Origin: Streptomyces venezuelae | GTDB lineage: Bacteria > Actinomycetota > Actinomycetes > Streptomycetales > Streptomycetaceae | Assembly: GCF_008642355.1 (NCBI RefSeq) | Contig: NZ_CP029193.1 | Location: 6,782,001 to 6,846,000, forward strand | DNA: 64,000 nucleotides | Reading direction: 5' to 3' | Part shown: in pieces, positions 43,456-52,066 of the stretch | How the letters are laid out: each line of letters starts with the position of its first letter | How positions within the stretch are numbered: the stretch's first letter is position 1 | Notes under the pieces: generated by a model | Database searches by the model: none | Seen by the model: the letters and a program-made list of their open reading frames with translations, nothing else | Told to the model about the DNA's origin: nothing | Program-made: the position numbers and the translations under genes

Positions 43456-44115
43456 TCAGGACCCCGTCGACACCAGCCCCCTCTCGTACGCGATGATCAC
43501 CAGCTGCACGCGGTCCCTGGCGTCGAGCTTCGCCAGGAGCCGCGTCAGATACGTCTTCGCCGTGGCGACGCTCAGACAGAGCTCCGCGGCTATCTCGGTG
43601 TTCGACAGGCCGCGCCCCACCAGGGTGAGCACCTCGCGTTCGCGATCCGTGATGCCGGCGATCGACACCTCGCGCGGCGGCGCGGACTCGGGGCGCCCCG
43701 CGAACTCCTTGATGAGGCGGCGTGTGACGCTCGGCGCGATCAGTCCGTCGCCGGTCGCGACCGTGCGCACCGCCGCGAGGATGTCGTCCAGGGCCATGTC
43801 CTTGACGAGGAATCCGGCGGCGCCCGCGCGCAGCGCCCCGTACACGTAATCGTCGTCGTCGAACGTGGTCAGGACGACGACGTGCGCGGGCGTGGCGCCC
43901 GACGTGATCAGGCGGGTCGCCTCGATGCCGTCCATGCCGGGCATCCGAATGTCCATCACCACGACGTCCGGGCGCAGTTCGGCGCAGAGCCGGACCGCCT
44001 CGTCACCGGAGGCGGCCTCGCCGGCGACCTCGATGTCCGGGGCCTCGGTGATCACCATGCTCAGGGCGGTGCGGACCAGGGGCTGGTCGTCGACCAGCAG
44101 GACGCGGACCGTCAT
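43456..44115 (-). CDS. LuxR/NarL-family response regulator
   Basis: A 219-aa regulator: the receiver has DDQ, phospho-Asp in VVVMDIRMPGMDG, VLTTFDDDDYV and FLVKDMAL. The HTH is ITDREREVLTLVGRGLSNTEIAAELCLSVATAKTYLTRLLAKL. The usual VK in the recognition region is AK (ATAKTYL). The ATG overlaps the kinase stop, so it pairs with the preceding kinase. The downstream SGNH hydrolase on the same strand is a possible target. Confidence 0.93.
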   Translation of the reverse strand: MTVRVLLVDDQPLVRTALSMVITEAPDIEVAGEAASGDEAVRLCAELRPDVVVMDIRMPGMDGIEATRLITSGATPAHVVVLTTFDDDDYVYGALRAGAAGFLVKDMALDDILAAVRTVATGDGLIAPSVTRRLIKEFAGRPESAPPREVSIAGITDREREVLTLVGRGLSNTEIAAELCLSVATAKTYLTRLLAKLDARDRVQLVIIAYERGLVSTGS

Positions 44116-45383
44116 CGGGCGACCGCCGCGGCCGGTACGGGCAGGCTGGCGCTGACCAGGAAGCCCCCGCCGGGCCGGGGCGCGGCGCTGAACCCGCCGT
44201 GCAGCAGGGCGACGCGCTCGCGCATGCCGGCCAGGCCGAACCCGGCGCCGTGCCCCGCACCGCGGGTCGCTCCGGTGCCACCGCTTCCCGAGTCCTCGAT
44301 CTCGATGATGAGCTCCTTCTCGCGATGGTCCACGGACACGGTGCAGGACGCCGTGCCCGCGTGCCGCACCACGTTGGTGACGGACTCCTGGATGATGCGG
44401 TACGCCGACAGGTCGATGTCCGCGGGCAGTGGTCGCCGCTCGCCCCGCCACACCACGTCGACGCGCACTCCGGCGGCCGTCGTCGACGCGGCCATCCTGT
44501 CGACGTCCGCGAGGCCTTCGGCGGGCCCGCGTGGCGCCGCCGGACCGTGCCCCCGGGCCGGGCCCCGCTCGCCGTCCCGCTCCTCGCCCGACTCGCTCTC
44601 GCGCAGCGCGACCACCATCCGGCGCAGCCCGGCCAGCGTCTCCCGGCCCGCCTTCTCCACCGCGGTCATCGCCTCGCGCGCCCCGGCCGGCTGGGTCTCG
44701 ACGACCCGGGCCGCCGCGCCCGCCTGCAGCGCGATGATGCCGATGCTGTGGGCCACCGTGTCGTGCATCTCCCGGGCGATGCGGAGCCGTTCGGCGGTGA
44801 CGGCCTGCGCGGCGGCCTGCGCGCCGAGCCGCTCCGTGGCGGCGCGGGTGCGGCGCACCGAGTCGCCGACCAGCCAGGCGACGACGGCCAGCAGGACGGG
44901 GGTCTGCCAGTCGGACCAGCTGGAGGTGAGGGTGTGCGCGTGCCGGGTGGGCAGCCCGAGCAGCTGCCGGAGGAGGGCGTACAGAGGATGGACGCACAGG
45001 GCCATGGCGACGGCGGCGGCACGGGTGCCGCGGGCGGCGGTCGCCACGACGGAACCCATCGCGATGTCCACCGCCGCGTACTGCAGGAAGCCCAGGTTCG
45101 TCGCGCCGATCGCATGCGTCGCGACGTACGAGGCGCCGATCAGCAGCCCCAGCGACAGCAGAGGGCGCCGGGCCGTCAGGCGGCTCGCCCACAGCACCGT
45201 CCCGGCGGCGACGGCCACCAGCAGCCACTGCCACGGGCCGGGCCCCGGCACCGTGCTCGTCGGCAGCCACGAGATCCCGTAGTACGCACGTGCCCCGAAC
45301 ACGATGCCCAAGCACCAGGACACGGCCACCCACACGCCTGGCGGCGCGTACGTGACCAGCGGGAGGAACGGGGTGGCCGACAT
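44112..45383 (-). CDS. two-component sensor histidine kinase
   Basis: A 423-aa membrane kinase with about five to six helices (residues 10-190), a HisKA_3 segment with the phospho-His (RIAREMHDTVAHSIGIIALQAGAA) and a HATPase (IIQESVTNVVRHA, GFGLAGMRERVALL). A Glu/Gly-rich insert lies between the two (about 285-310). ATG at 45383 is taken as start; an upstream frame to 45437 is less likely. It is coupled by ATGA to its response regulator. Confidence 0.9.
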   Translation of the reverse strand: MSATPFLPLVTYAPPGVWVAVSWCLGIVFGARAYYGISWLPTSTVPGPGPWQWLLVAVAAGTVLWASRLTARRPLLSLGLLIGASYVATHAIGATNLGFLQYAAVDIAMGSVVATAARGTRAAAVAMALCVHPLYALLRQLLGLPTRHAHTLTSSWSDWQTPVLLAVVAWLVGDSVRRTRAATERLGAQAAAQAVTAERLRIAREMHDTVAHSIGIIALQAGAAARVVETQPAGAREAMTAVEKAGRETLAGLRRMVVALRESESGEERDGERGPARGHGPAAPRGPAEGLADVDRMAASTTAAGVRVDVVWRGERRPLPADIDLSAYRIIQESVTNVVRHAGTASCTVSVDHREKELIIEIEDSGSGGTGATRGAGHGAGFGLAGMRERVALLHGGFSAAPRPGGGFLVSASLPVPAAAVAR

Positions 45384-45482
45384 GCGCCGATCGTAATCAG
45401 GGGGAGTCGCACGGGGAATCGAGCCACGGGTGTACAACCACGGTCGACAGCCGCCCCGGTGAGTACCGGGGCCGACGCATCG

Positions 45483-45908
45483 TCAGACGCGCACGACCAC
45501 GGCGTACGAGCCGACCCCGAGCAGGTGATGGCCCGGGATGCGTTCGCCGCGGGAGGTGTGGAGGGTGTCTATGCGGCCCGACTCGGGGTCGAAGGCGACG
45601 TCGGCGAGGGTTCCGGAGGCGTCACCCAGTTCCGTCAGGAGCCGCTTGCCGAGCAGATCCTGGCTCGCGGACGAGTCCGTGGACGCGAACCGGGCCGCCG
45701 CTGCCGCCTTGACGACCACCGCGTCCGGCCCCACCGCGTGCACGTCCGTCCAGGCCACCACGTCGGCGCCGTCCTTGGCCCCGTCCAGCCGGAGCGCGGT
45801 GATCCGGGCCTCCTCCGGGGCGAGGACGAGACCGGCGACCGTGCCGACCTGCGCGGCGTCCGACGAGCTCACGACGGGGCGGCCCACGGTCCGGGTCAGC
45901 AGCATCAT
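45483..45908 (-). CDS. PRC-barrel domain protein
   Basis: A 141-aa protein with two PRC-barrel-like halves (TRTVGRPVVSSSDAAQVGTVAGLVLAPEEARITALRLDG and LLGKRLLTELGDASGTLADVAFDPESGRIDTLHTSRG). PRC barrels are small beta modules in RNA-processing and photosynthetic proteins; the function in this operon is unknown. The ATG overlaps the stop of the next PRC-barrel gene (45905-45908). Confidence 0.78.
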   Translation of the reverse strand: MMLLTRTVGRPVVSSSDAAQVGTVAGLVLAPEEARITALRLDGAKDGADVVAWTDVHAVGPDAVVVKAAAAARFASTDSSASQDLLGKRLLTELGDASGTLADVAFDPESGRIDTLHTSRGERIPGHHLLGVGSYAVVVRV

Positions 45909-46588
45909 GAGGTCCGCTCCTCACCCGTGGTGCCGAGTCCTGTAGTGCCCAGTCCCGTCGTGCCGAGTCCTGTAGTGCCGGGGCCTGTAGTACCGAGCCC
46001 CTTCGTGCCGGGACGGCCGGGACCGGCGAGTCGCTTGCGCCACAACGCCGTGGCCAGGTCGCCCAGTTCCTCGACGGCGTGCCCGGTGTCCTGCGCCGGC
46101 ACCATCAGCGTGTCACCGGTCATGGCGGGACGGTCGCCGAGCGGCAGGAACACCGTGCGCTCATGCCGTCCGAGCGCCTCCGTGGACGACATCTCCACGC
46201 CGACGACCCGGCCTTCGCGGCCCGCCTCGACCACCACGTCCAGGACGGTGCCGACCTGCACCCCCTGGTCCGTCAGCACGCGCGCCCCGCGGACGAGGCC
46301 GGTGGCCTCCTCGGAGGAAGCGACGGCCGACTTGTCCTCCAGGGCCTCGGCCGAGGTGATCATCACGGCGTCCACACCCAGCGCGTGCACCGCCGCCCAC
46401 GGCAGACTCTTGCGCAGCGGACCGGACAGCAGCCCCCGGCCGGCCAGCGTGAACCCGGCTATGCGGCCCCCCGCACCGTCGAGCACGACATCCTTGACCT
46501 GGGCGACCGCCTCGCCGCCCAGAGTGACCACCGGACGTTTGGTCAGGTCGCCGGCCGCCATCAGCGCCGCGGGAACGGACGACGTCAT
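45905..46588 (-). CDS. PRC-barrel protein with a C-terminal GTTG repeat tail
   Basis: A 227-aa protein with two PRC-barrel-like units (KRPVVTLGGEAVAQVKDVVLDGAGGRIAGFTLAGRG and VRGARVLTDQGVQVGTVLDVVVEAGREGRVVGVEMSS) and a helix with LWRKRLAG. The last 30 residues are a repeat of LGTTG/PGTTG encoded by a 15-bp tandem repeat (about 45925-46012). It overlaps the 48-aa gene upstream and the PRC gene downstream by 4 bp each, so the three are one translational unit. Confidence 0.77.
   Translation of the reverse strand: MTSSVPAALMAAGDLTKRPVVTLGGEAVAQVKDVVLDGAGGRIAGFTLAGRGLLSGPLRKSLPWAAVHALGVDAVMITSAEALEDKSAVASSEEATGLVRGARVLTDQGVQVGTVLDVVVEAGREGRVVGVEMSSTEALGRHERTVFLPLGDRPAMTGDTLMVPAQDTGHAVEELGDLATALWRKRLAGPGRPGTKGLGTTGPGTTGLGTTGLGTTGLGTTGEERTS
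45925..46012. repeat. 15-bp coding tandem repeat (GTTG tail)
   Basis: About six imperfect copies of a 15-bp unit (plus-strand CCCGTAGTGCCGAGT-like) encode LGTTG/PGTTG/KGLGT at the end of the PRC-barrel gene. The register is kept in frame throughout, so copy-number change would alter tail length only. Confidence 0.7.
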
Positions 46589-46731
46589 CGCACCCTCCCC
46601 CGTCCGGTCCCGCGGCCACGCCGCACCACGATCACTCCGCCGCTGCGCCGCCGGGCCTGCACGCCGACGACCGCGGCACACAGCAGACCCACCACGACGA
46701 CCACGGCGATCACCCACGCCCACCACACCAT
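46585..46731 (-). CDS. 48-aa single-pass membrane peptide
   Basis: A short gene: ATG at 46731, TGA at 46585-46587. The product starts MVWWAWVIAVVVVVGLLCAA, one strong transmembrane helix, followed by a very basic tail (VQARRRSGGVIVVRRGRGTGRGRVR). GGGAGG lies 4 bases before the ATG, and the stop overlaps the PRC-barrel ATG (ATGA at 46585-46588). The coupling and ribosome-binding site argue that it is real. Function is unknown; it may anchor or assist the PRC-barrel proteins. Confidence 0.68.
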   Translation of the reverse strand: MVWWAWVIAVVVVVGLLCAAVVGVQARRRSGGVIVVRRGRGTGRGRVR

Positions 46732-46836
46732 CGTCCACCTCCCGGAGCGACCAAGACCGAACCCAGGGGACCGGACCCGGGGGACCGAACCCCCGGGACG
46801 GAACCGACGGGGTCCGGATACCCCCTGCCCGCCGGG

Positions 46837-47247
46837 CTACCGCGCCAGTTCCGCCCGTATCGTCTTGCTGGACGCGTCCAGGGTCACGGTCACCACCCGC
46901 GCCAGGCGCTGCACCATCGGCCAGCCGAATCCGCCCGTACTGCCCATGAGATCGGGTGTGCGTTCCTGCGGAGGCCGCGGGTCCGCGTCGGAGACGGCGA
47001 CCGTGACGACGTCCTTGCGGGCCTGCAGGCGCAGGGAGCACAGGGTGCCGCGGGCGTGCCGGACCACGTTGGTGACGAGTTCGGAGACGACGAGCTCGAT
47101 GCTCGACGCCTTCCGGTCCTCCACCGCCGGGGACAGCCCGGCGACGAAGGCCCGGGTGAGGTCCCGTGCGTCGGCGACCGCTTCGGGTCTCTTGTCGAAA
47201 GTGGCCGTTGCCGGCGGTCGGGTGAGCGGTGCGCGCTGCGTCCGCAT
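46837..47247 (-). CDS. RsbW-like ATP-binding protein (anti-sigma/serine kinase type)
   Basis: A 136-aa GHKL ATPase fold: the N box is SIELVVSELVTNVVRHA (near residues 48-64), a G1-type motif VSDADPRPP and a G2-like STGGFGWPMVQRLA. Streptomyces has many such single-domain proteins that act as anti-sigma factors or kinases of STAS proteins; the partner is not evident. It lies between the PP2C-like gene and the PRC-barrel genes on one strand. Confidence 0.82.
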   Translation of the reverse strand: MRTQRAPLTRPPATATFDKRPEAVADARDLTRAFVAGLSPAVEDRKASSIELVVSELVTNVVRHARGTLCSLRLQARKDVVTVAVSDADPRPPQERTPDLMGSTGGFGWPMVQRLARVVTVTLDASSKTIRAELAR

Positions 47248-47353
47248 GAGACTCCTCCTCCCTGGGGACGGCCGTCCCGTCCGGAAAGAACATCTGCCCG
47301 ATTAATGGCGTGTTCAACGCCTTCGTTCCGGCCGATGTGCGCGGTCCGCCGAT

Positions 47354-48520
47354 TCAGGGGCGGCCCCGCCAGTCCAGGCAGAGAATCATCGCGTCGTCGT
47401 CGGCCGCCGCGGGGCCGCGGTGCCAGGAGAGTTCGTGCAGCACCGCGCGCGGGACCTGGGAGGGCGGCAGGAGGCGGGTGCTGGTCATCGCCCGGGTGAG
47501 AGCGCGCTCGCTGTAGCGCTCGCCCGTCGGGGACGCCACGTCGTAGACGCCGTCGCTGACGAACAGCAGCCGGTCACCGGGCTCGGCGCGGAAGCGCTCA
47601 GCACTGTAGGGCGTGTCCTCGGCCATGCCGAGCGGAAGCTGCGCGTCCAGCTCTATGGGCTCGGCCTTGCCGCCGCGTACGCGATACATCTTGGGCGAGC
47701 CCGCGTCGATGACCTCCGTCTCGCCCGTGGCGAGATCGAACCGCAGGAGGAGCACGGAGAGGTGGACGGAGCCCTGGTAATGGCCGTAGACGGCCTGGTC
47801 GGCGAGGCAGGCCTGGTCGACCAGGGACAGCCCGGCCCGGCGTGCGTTGCGCAGCGCGTTGATGGCCAGGTTGGTGAGGAGCGCGGCCTCGATGCCCTCG
47901 CCCATGCCGTTGGTGACGGTGAGGGTGAGGTCGTCGCCGGAGGCCGACCAGTCGAAGTTGTCGCCGTGGATCGCGTACGCCGGTTCGAGCTGGGCGCCGA
48001 TGTCGTACTCGGGGCGGGAGCAGGAGCGGCCGGGCAGCAGTTCCCACTGCATCTCGGCGGCGAGGGTGAGCCGGTCGGCGCGGCGCGCCTGGAGGTAGAG
48101 GTCGGTGTCCCGTTCGGCCACGACGATCTCGTGCGCGAGGACCTCGGCGAGCTCGCCCAGCTCACGCACCGTTCCGGCATCGCAGGCCTCCGCGGGGAGC
48201 CGGACGCTGAGGATGCCGGTGCGGTCGCCGCGCACGCTCACCGGGAGGTGGAGGGTGACGGGGTCGCCGTCGGCGCCGGTCTCGATGTACGGTTCCTGCG
48301 CGCCGAAGGCGCGTCCGGCCGGGCTGCCGTTGATCGCCACGGGCGCCGCCGTGCGCGGCAGCGCGTCGACCGGTTGGAGTATGGTCATCGCGTAGTCGGC
48401 CATGAGCAGGTCGACCGAGCAGGCTGTGTAGCGGCCGATGAGCGCGTTCCGCACTGTATCGAGAAGTGCGTGCGGTGCTGAGGTGCGCAGGGCTCGCTCC
48501 ACAGCCATGAATCTGTCCAC
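47354..48520 (-). CDS. PP2C/SpoIIE-like protein with GAF-like N-terminus
   Basis: A 388-aa cytoplasmic protein. About residues 1-140 resemble a GAF-type sensory module; about 150-388 are a SpoIIE-type PP2C domain (RADRLTLAAEMQWELLPGRS, GDNFDWSASGDDLTLTVTNGMGEGIEAALL, LFVSDGVYD, DDDAMILCLDWRG). Two metal-binding positions differ from the usual GGDxxD and DxMGHG (GDNFD and TNGMGEG), so phosphatase activity is uncertain. The start is GTG, with an ATG four codons later. Confidence 0.78.
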   Translation of the reverse strand: MDRFMAVERALRTSAPHALLDTVRNALIGRYTACSVDLLMADYAMTILQPVDALPRTAAPVAINGSPAGRAFGAQEPYIETGADGDPVTLHLPVSVRGDRTGILSVRLPAEACDAGTVRELGELAEVLAHEIVVAERDTDLYLQARRADRLTLAAEMQWELLPGRSCSRPEYDIGAQLEPAYAIHGDNFDWSASGDDLTLTVTNGMGEGIEAALLTNLAINALRNARRAGLSLVDQACLADQAVYGHYQGSVHLSVLLLRFDLATGETEVIDAGSPKMYRVRGGKAEPIELDAQLPLGMAEDTPYSAERFRAEPGDRLLFVSDGVYDVASPTGERYSERALTRAMTSTRLLPPSQVPRAVLHELSWHRGPAAADDDAMILCLDWRGRP

Positions 48521-48629
48521 GTGTTGGGTACCACCTGTTCCGGTTCGGGTCGGGAGTGCGGGAAGGGGCCGGGTGTCCGCCGTGTCTCAGCGACTGACAG
48601 GGCCATTGCGAAGTGTCACAGTTGAGGCC

Positions 48630-49130
48630 ATGGACTCCGAAACTTCCATCAGGGGCGGTCAGGATGCGGCCACGCATGCTGCCCGGGAAGTCATCGAACT
48701 GCTCGAGGTGCTGTGGAGCAGGGGCAGGGACATCGCCCCGACCGCACCCGTTTCGTCGTCACAGCTGCGTGTGCTGTACGTCTTGGACGGCGCTCAGGGC
48801 ATCAATCTGAGGACCCTCGGCGAGTGTCTGGGGTCGGCGCCGTCTTCGGTGAGTCGTATGTGTGACCGCCTTCATGCCCTGGGCTTCATTGAGCGATCCC
48901 TCAGTTCAGCCAGCCGCCGTGAGCTCGAACTGCGCTTGTCGAGCCGGGGCAAAAATTACCTCAACGAACTGCGGGCCCGCCGGGAGAGTGCGTTGCTTGA
49001 CGCCATTTCGGCGATGCGCCCCACGGAGCGTTCCGCTCTGGTGCGCGGTCTGAGCGGCTTCCAGCGGGTGGTGGAGGACACCGCCCCGGGGCGGCCTCCC
49101 ACGCGGGACGGCACCGCCGAGTCCGCTTGA
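48630..49130 (+). CDS. MarR-family transcriptional regulator
   Basis: A 166-aa winged-helix protein: the HTH is around INLRTLGECLGSAPSSVSRMCDRLHALGFIERSLSSASRRELELRLSSRG (residues 60-110), with dimerisation helices on both sides. GAGG lies just before the ATG. It is divergent from the PP2C-like gene and upstream of the rsbR-like operon, so it may regulate either. Ligand unknown. Confidence 0.84.
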   Translation: MDSETSIRGGQDAATHAAREVIELLEVLWSRGRDIAPTAPVSSSQLRVLYVLDGAQGINLRTLGECLGSAPSSVSRMCDRLHALGFIERSLSSASRRELELRLSSRGKNYLNELRARRESALLDAISAMRPTERSALVRGLSGFQRVVEDTAPGRPPTRDGTAESA

Positions 49131-49269
49131 GACGAGAGCGAGGCCGGGACGCGAAGCGTGCCGTAACGGTTCGCCCGATCACGTGAGTTTACTCCTGGCG
49201 CATCCAGGTACTCGCGTGTGTCCGGCAGTGACGTACCCGACTTCCGCCTTCGAAGATCGCATACCTCGG

Positions 49270-49310
49270 CTAACATTTGCCGTGCGACAACAATTGCTAA
49301 GGTGGATGGA
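49270..49310 (+). promoter_or_regulatory. AT-rich control region of the rsbR operon
   Basis: Upstream of the rsbR-like ATG lies an AT-rich segment with TAACATTTGCCGTGCGACAA and CAATTG palindrome (49291-49296), followed by the AAGGTGG ribosome-binding site. TTTGCCGTGCGACAACAATTG contains loosely symmetric TTGC/CAAC elements. It is a candidate site for the neighbouring MarR protein. Confidence 0.35.
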
Positions 49311-50192
49311 ATGAACTCCAGTGAGTCCGAAGCCCGGTTGCGCGTCATCGCCGCCCTGCGCGAGCAGGGGGAGAAGGTCGCCGACCGCTGGGTCGAGCTC
49401 CAGTCGGAACTGGCGGTCCTGGAGACCGGCGTCACCGAGGCGGAGCTGAACGAAGAGGCCGACTCCTTGGTCGAGGCGCTGCTCGCCGGCCTGGAGACCG
49501 AGCTGCCCGCGCGGGACGTGGTGGCCTCCCATCCCGGTCTTCGTCAGTGCGTCACCGACCTCTCGCTGCGCCGCGCCAGAGGCGGTGCCACCCCCACCGC
49601 GACCTCGCAGGCGGTGCTGGCGCTCAAGGAAGCGCTGTTGGAGGCGGTGCAGCAGGAGACGCGGGACGTCACCGCGCTCTATCACGCGGCGCTCTTCATC
49701 AACCGCCTGCTCGACACCGCGGGCGCCATGTCCTTCGACATCTACGTGGACGGGCGCGAGGAGATCATCCGGCGGCAGAGCCGCCAGCTCCTCGAGGTGT
49801 CGACGCCGGTGGTGCGCCTGTGGGACCGCGTGCTCGCCGTACCGCTGATCGGGACGCTCGACACGACCCGTACGCAGGTCGTGATGGAGAACCTCCTGGA
49901 GGCCATCGAGCGGGACGAGGCGCAGGTCGCGATCATCGACATCACCGGTGTGCCCACCGTGGACACCGCCGTGGCGCACCACTTGATGCAGACGGTCAAC
50001 GCGGTGCGGCTGATGGGCGCCGACTGTGTGATCAGCGGCATCCGGCCACCGATCGCCCAGATCATCGCCCAGCTCGGCATCGACCTGTCGGCCATCCTGA
50101 CGCGGTCGACGCTGGCCGACGCACTCGCCGCGGCCATCCCCATGCTCACGGACCAGCCGACACAGCGGGCCTCTCTCGCGGATGCGCGGTGA
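49311..50192 (+). CDS. rsbR: RsbR-like stressosome sensor (STAS)
   Basis: A 293-aa protein. The N-terminal half (residues 1-170) is a helical non-heme-globin-like RsbR sensor domain; the C-terminal half is a STAS domain (RQLLEVSTPVVRLWDRVLAVPLIGTLDTTRTQ, AIIDITGVPTVDTAVAHHLMQTVNAVRLMGADCVISGIRPPIAQIIAQLGID). The phosphorylatable Thr/Ser residues of RsbR-type STAS appear kept (DTAVAHH, GIRP). It begins the operon rsbR-S-T-fusion-U. ATG at 49311 follows AAGGTGG. Confidence 0.88.
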   Translation: MNSSESEARLRVIAALREQGEKVADRWVELQSELAVLETGVTEAELNEEADSLVEALLAGLETELPARDVVASHPGLRQCVTDLSLRRARGGATPTATSQAVLALKEALLEAVQQETRDVTALYHAALFINRLLDTAGAMSFDIYVDGREEIIRRQSRQLLEVSTPVVRLWDRVLAVPLIGTLDTTRTQVVMENLLEAIERDEAQVAIIDITGVPTVDTAVAHHLMQTVNAVRLMGADCVISGIRPPIAQIIAQLGIDLSAILTRSTLADALAAAIPMLTDQPTQRASLADAR

Positions 50193-50596
50193 GTGGCGAC
50201 TTGAACGGAGTCCCGATCCTGCGCCTGGGCGACGTGCTGGTCACCGGCCTGCTCAATGAACTCGACGACAAGGCGGCCGTAGCCGTCACCGAGGAACTCA
50301 CCGAGCGCATCGTCGCCGACCGTGCGCGCGCGATCCTCATCGACATCTCCCGCCTCGAGATCATCGACTCGTTCGTGGCCCGCACGCTCATGGAACTGAC
50401 CACTACGGCCCGGCTGCTGGGAGCCCGGGTGATAGTGGCCGGCATGCGGCCGGCCGTCGCCATCACCCTCGTGGAACTCGGCCTGGAGCTGTCCGGTGTG
50501 GAGACGACCCTCAACGCGGAGCAGGGCATGATCGCGTTGGGCTGGCAGCCGGCTCCTCGACCCCCAAAGGGGGCCCGCGTTGTCCCTCTACGGTGA
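50189..50596 (+). CDS. rsbS: RsbS-like STAS scaffold protein
   Basis: A 135-aa single STAS domain: VPILRLGDVLVTGLLNELDD, AILIDISRLEIIDSFVARTLMELTTTARLLGARVIVAGMRPAVAITLVELGL. Ser in DSF matches the RsbS phosphorylation site. It should build the stressosome with RsbR and capture the RsbT kinase. GTG overlaps the rsbR stop (GTGA). Confidence 0.9.
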   Translation: MSGDLNGVPILRLGDVLVTGLLNELDDKAAVAVTEELTERIVADRARAILIDISRLEIIDSFVARTLMELTTTARLLGARVIVAGMRPAVAITLVELGLELSGVETTLNAEQGMIALGWQPAPRPPKGARVVPLR

Positions 50597-51059
50597 TCTC
50601 GACAAGACGACCACCCTGCCCGCCCCCACCCGCTCCGGAAGCACCCCGGAGGACGGCGCTCGCACCGTCCACCCCATCCGCTCGGAGGAGGACCTCCTCA
50701 CCGTGCGGCACGCGGTACGGGACGCGACGCAGCGCGCAGGCTTCGGGCTCGTGGACCAGACGCGCATCGTCACCGCCGCCAGCGAACTCGCCCGCAACGC
50801 CTACGTGCACGGCGGGGGCGGCACCCTGTCCCTGGAGACCGTCGGACAGGGCGACCGGTGCGGGCTGCGCCTGCAGGTGAGCGACCAGGGTCCCGGCATC
50901 GCCGACCTCGACCAGGCGTTCACCGACGGGTACACGACCGGTGCCGGACTCGGGCACGGCCTGGGCGGCGCCCGCCGTCTCATGCACGAGTTCCACGTGG
51001 ACTCGTCGCCGGGCCTCGGCACCACCATCACGGCCGTGCGCTGGAACGAACGACGATGA
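50580..51059 (+). CDS. rsbT: RsbT-like serine kinase
   Basis: A 159-aa GHKL kinase: the N box is TAASELARNAYVHGGGG (near residues 62-78), the G1 box SDQGPGI and G2 TGAGLGHGLGGARRL. The order after rsbS fits RsbT, which phosphorylates RsbS/RsbR and, when released, activates the RsbU phosphatase. The start is TTG at 50580, inside the end of rsbS, preceded by AAAGGGGG. The first 30 residues are extra and low in complexity. Confidence 0.87.
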   Translation: MSLYGDLDKTTTLPAPTRSGSTPEDGARTVHPIRSEEDLLTVRHAVRDATQRAGFGLVDQTRIVTAASELARNAYVHGGGGTLSLETVGQGDRCGLRLQVSDQGPGIADLDQAFTDGYTTGAGLGHGLGGARRLMHEFHVDSSPGLGTTITAVRWNERR

Positions 51060-52066
51060 ACACCGGCTCGACGGTACGCACTCTGCACATCGCCATAGAC
51101 CATCCGAGCGCTGTGCAGAGCGCAGCCGACCAGGCCCGCTCGCTCGCGACCGCCTGCGCGATGCCGGGTGCGCTGCCCGACCAGGCGGCGGTCCTGGCGA
51201 GCGAGCTGGCCAGCAACATCATCAAGCACGCCCGCAACGGCGCCCTGTTCGTCCAGCGCTCGCCTCTCGTGGGCGGCATGGACGTCGTCGCGGTCGACAG
51301 CGGCCCCGGCATGCGCGACATCGGGCTGAGCCTCAGGGACGGGTACAGCACCACCAAGACGATGGGCGCCGGTCTGGGCGCCGCGCGCCGGATCGCCACC
51401 GACTTCGCCATCCGCTCGAACGCGGAGCTCGGCACGCTCGCCCATGCCCGCATCGCCCCGCCCGGCGCCGCACGGTCCGCGGGCGCCACCGGAGCCCTGT
51501 GCCTGCCCGCCGACGGGGAGGACGCCAGCGGCGACGGATACGCCGTCGCCGAACAGGACGGCATACGCACCGCTCTGGTCATCGACGGCCTCGGCCACGG
51601 ACCCGAGGCGGCCGCGGCGACCCAGCGGGCCGAGCGCACGTTCCTCGCCCACCCCCACGCCCCGCTGGCCGAGATCATGACCGCGCTGCACAAAGCGCTG
51701 CGACACACCCGCGGCGCCGCCGTCGCCGCCCTGCGCGTCGCCCCCGGACGCGCCGAATACTGTGGTGTGGGCAACGTCCGCGCCGTGACGCTGACCTCAG
51801 AAGGCGTCAACCACCAGCTCACCGGGCAGGCGGGCATCGTCGGATACACCCTGCCCACCCCGAGGAGCCGGTTCGTGGACCTGACCCCGCACACCAGTGT
51901 CGTCCTGCACACCGACGGCATCGACCACCGCTGGGCCTACGCCGCCACGGCCGCACGCCTCACCCTGCCCCCGGCACTTCTCGCGGCCTCGCTGGCCCAC
52001 ACGCACCGACGTCGCCGCGACGATGCCACCGTCCTCGCTCTTGGCCCCCACCTGGGAATGAGATGA
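51056..52066 (+). CDS. ATPase + PP2C fusion (RsbX-like phosphatase)
   Basis: A 336-aa fusion. Residues about 1-140 form a second RsbT-like GHKL domain (LASELASNIIKHARNGALF, VDSGPGM, TMGAGLGAARRI); about 150-336 are a short PP2C domain like RsbX (ALVIDGLGHGPEAAAA, ALRVAPGRAEYCGVGNVRAVTL, VVLHTDGIDHRW, RRRDDATVLAL). RsbX dephosphorylates RsbR/RsbS to reset the stressosome. The ATG overlaps the rsbT stop. Confidence 0.85.
   Translation: MNTGSTVRTLHIAIDHPSAVQSAADQARSLATACAMPGALPDQAAVLASELASNIIKHARNGALFVQRSPLVGGMDVVAVDSGPGMRDIGLSLRDGYSTTKTMGAGLGAARRIATDFAIRSNAELGTLAHARIAPPGAARSAGATGALCLPADGEDASGDGYAVAEQDGIRTALVIDGLGHGPEAAAATQRAERTFLAHPHAPLAEIMTALHKALRHTRGAAVAALRVAPGRAEYCGVGNVRAVTLTSEGVNHQLTGQAGIVGYTLPTPRSRFVDLTPHTSVVLHTDGIDHRWAYAATAARLTLPPALLAASLAHTHRRRRDDATVLALGPHLGMR

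Noticed and set aside
46815..46830. SigB-type promoter (GGGTAT) upstream of the PRC-barrel genes
   Set aside because: The GGGTAT is present on the minus strand but no acceptable -35 lies 14-16 nt upstream.
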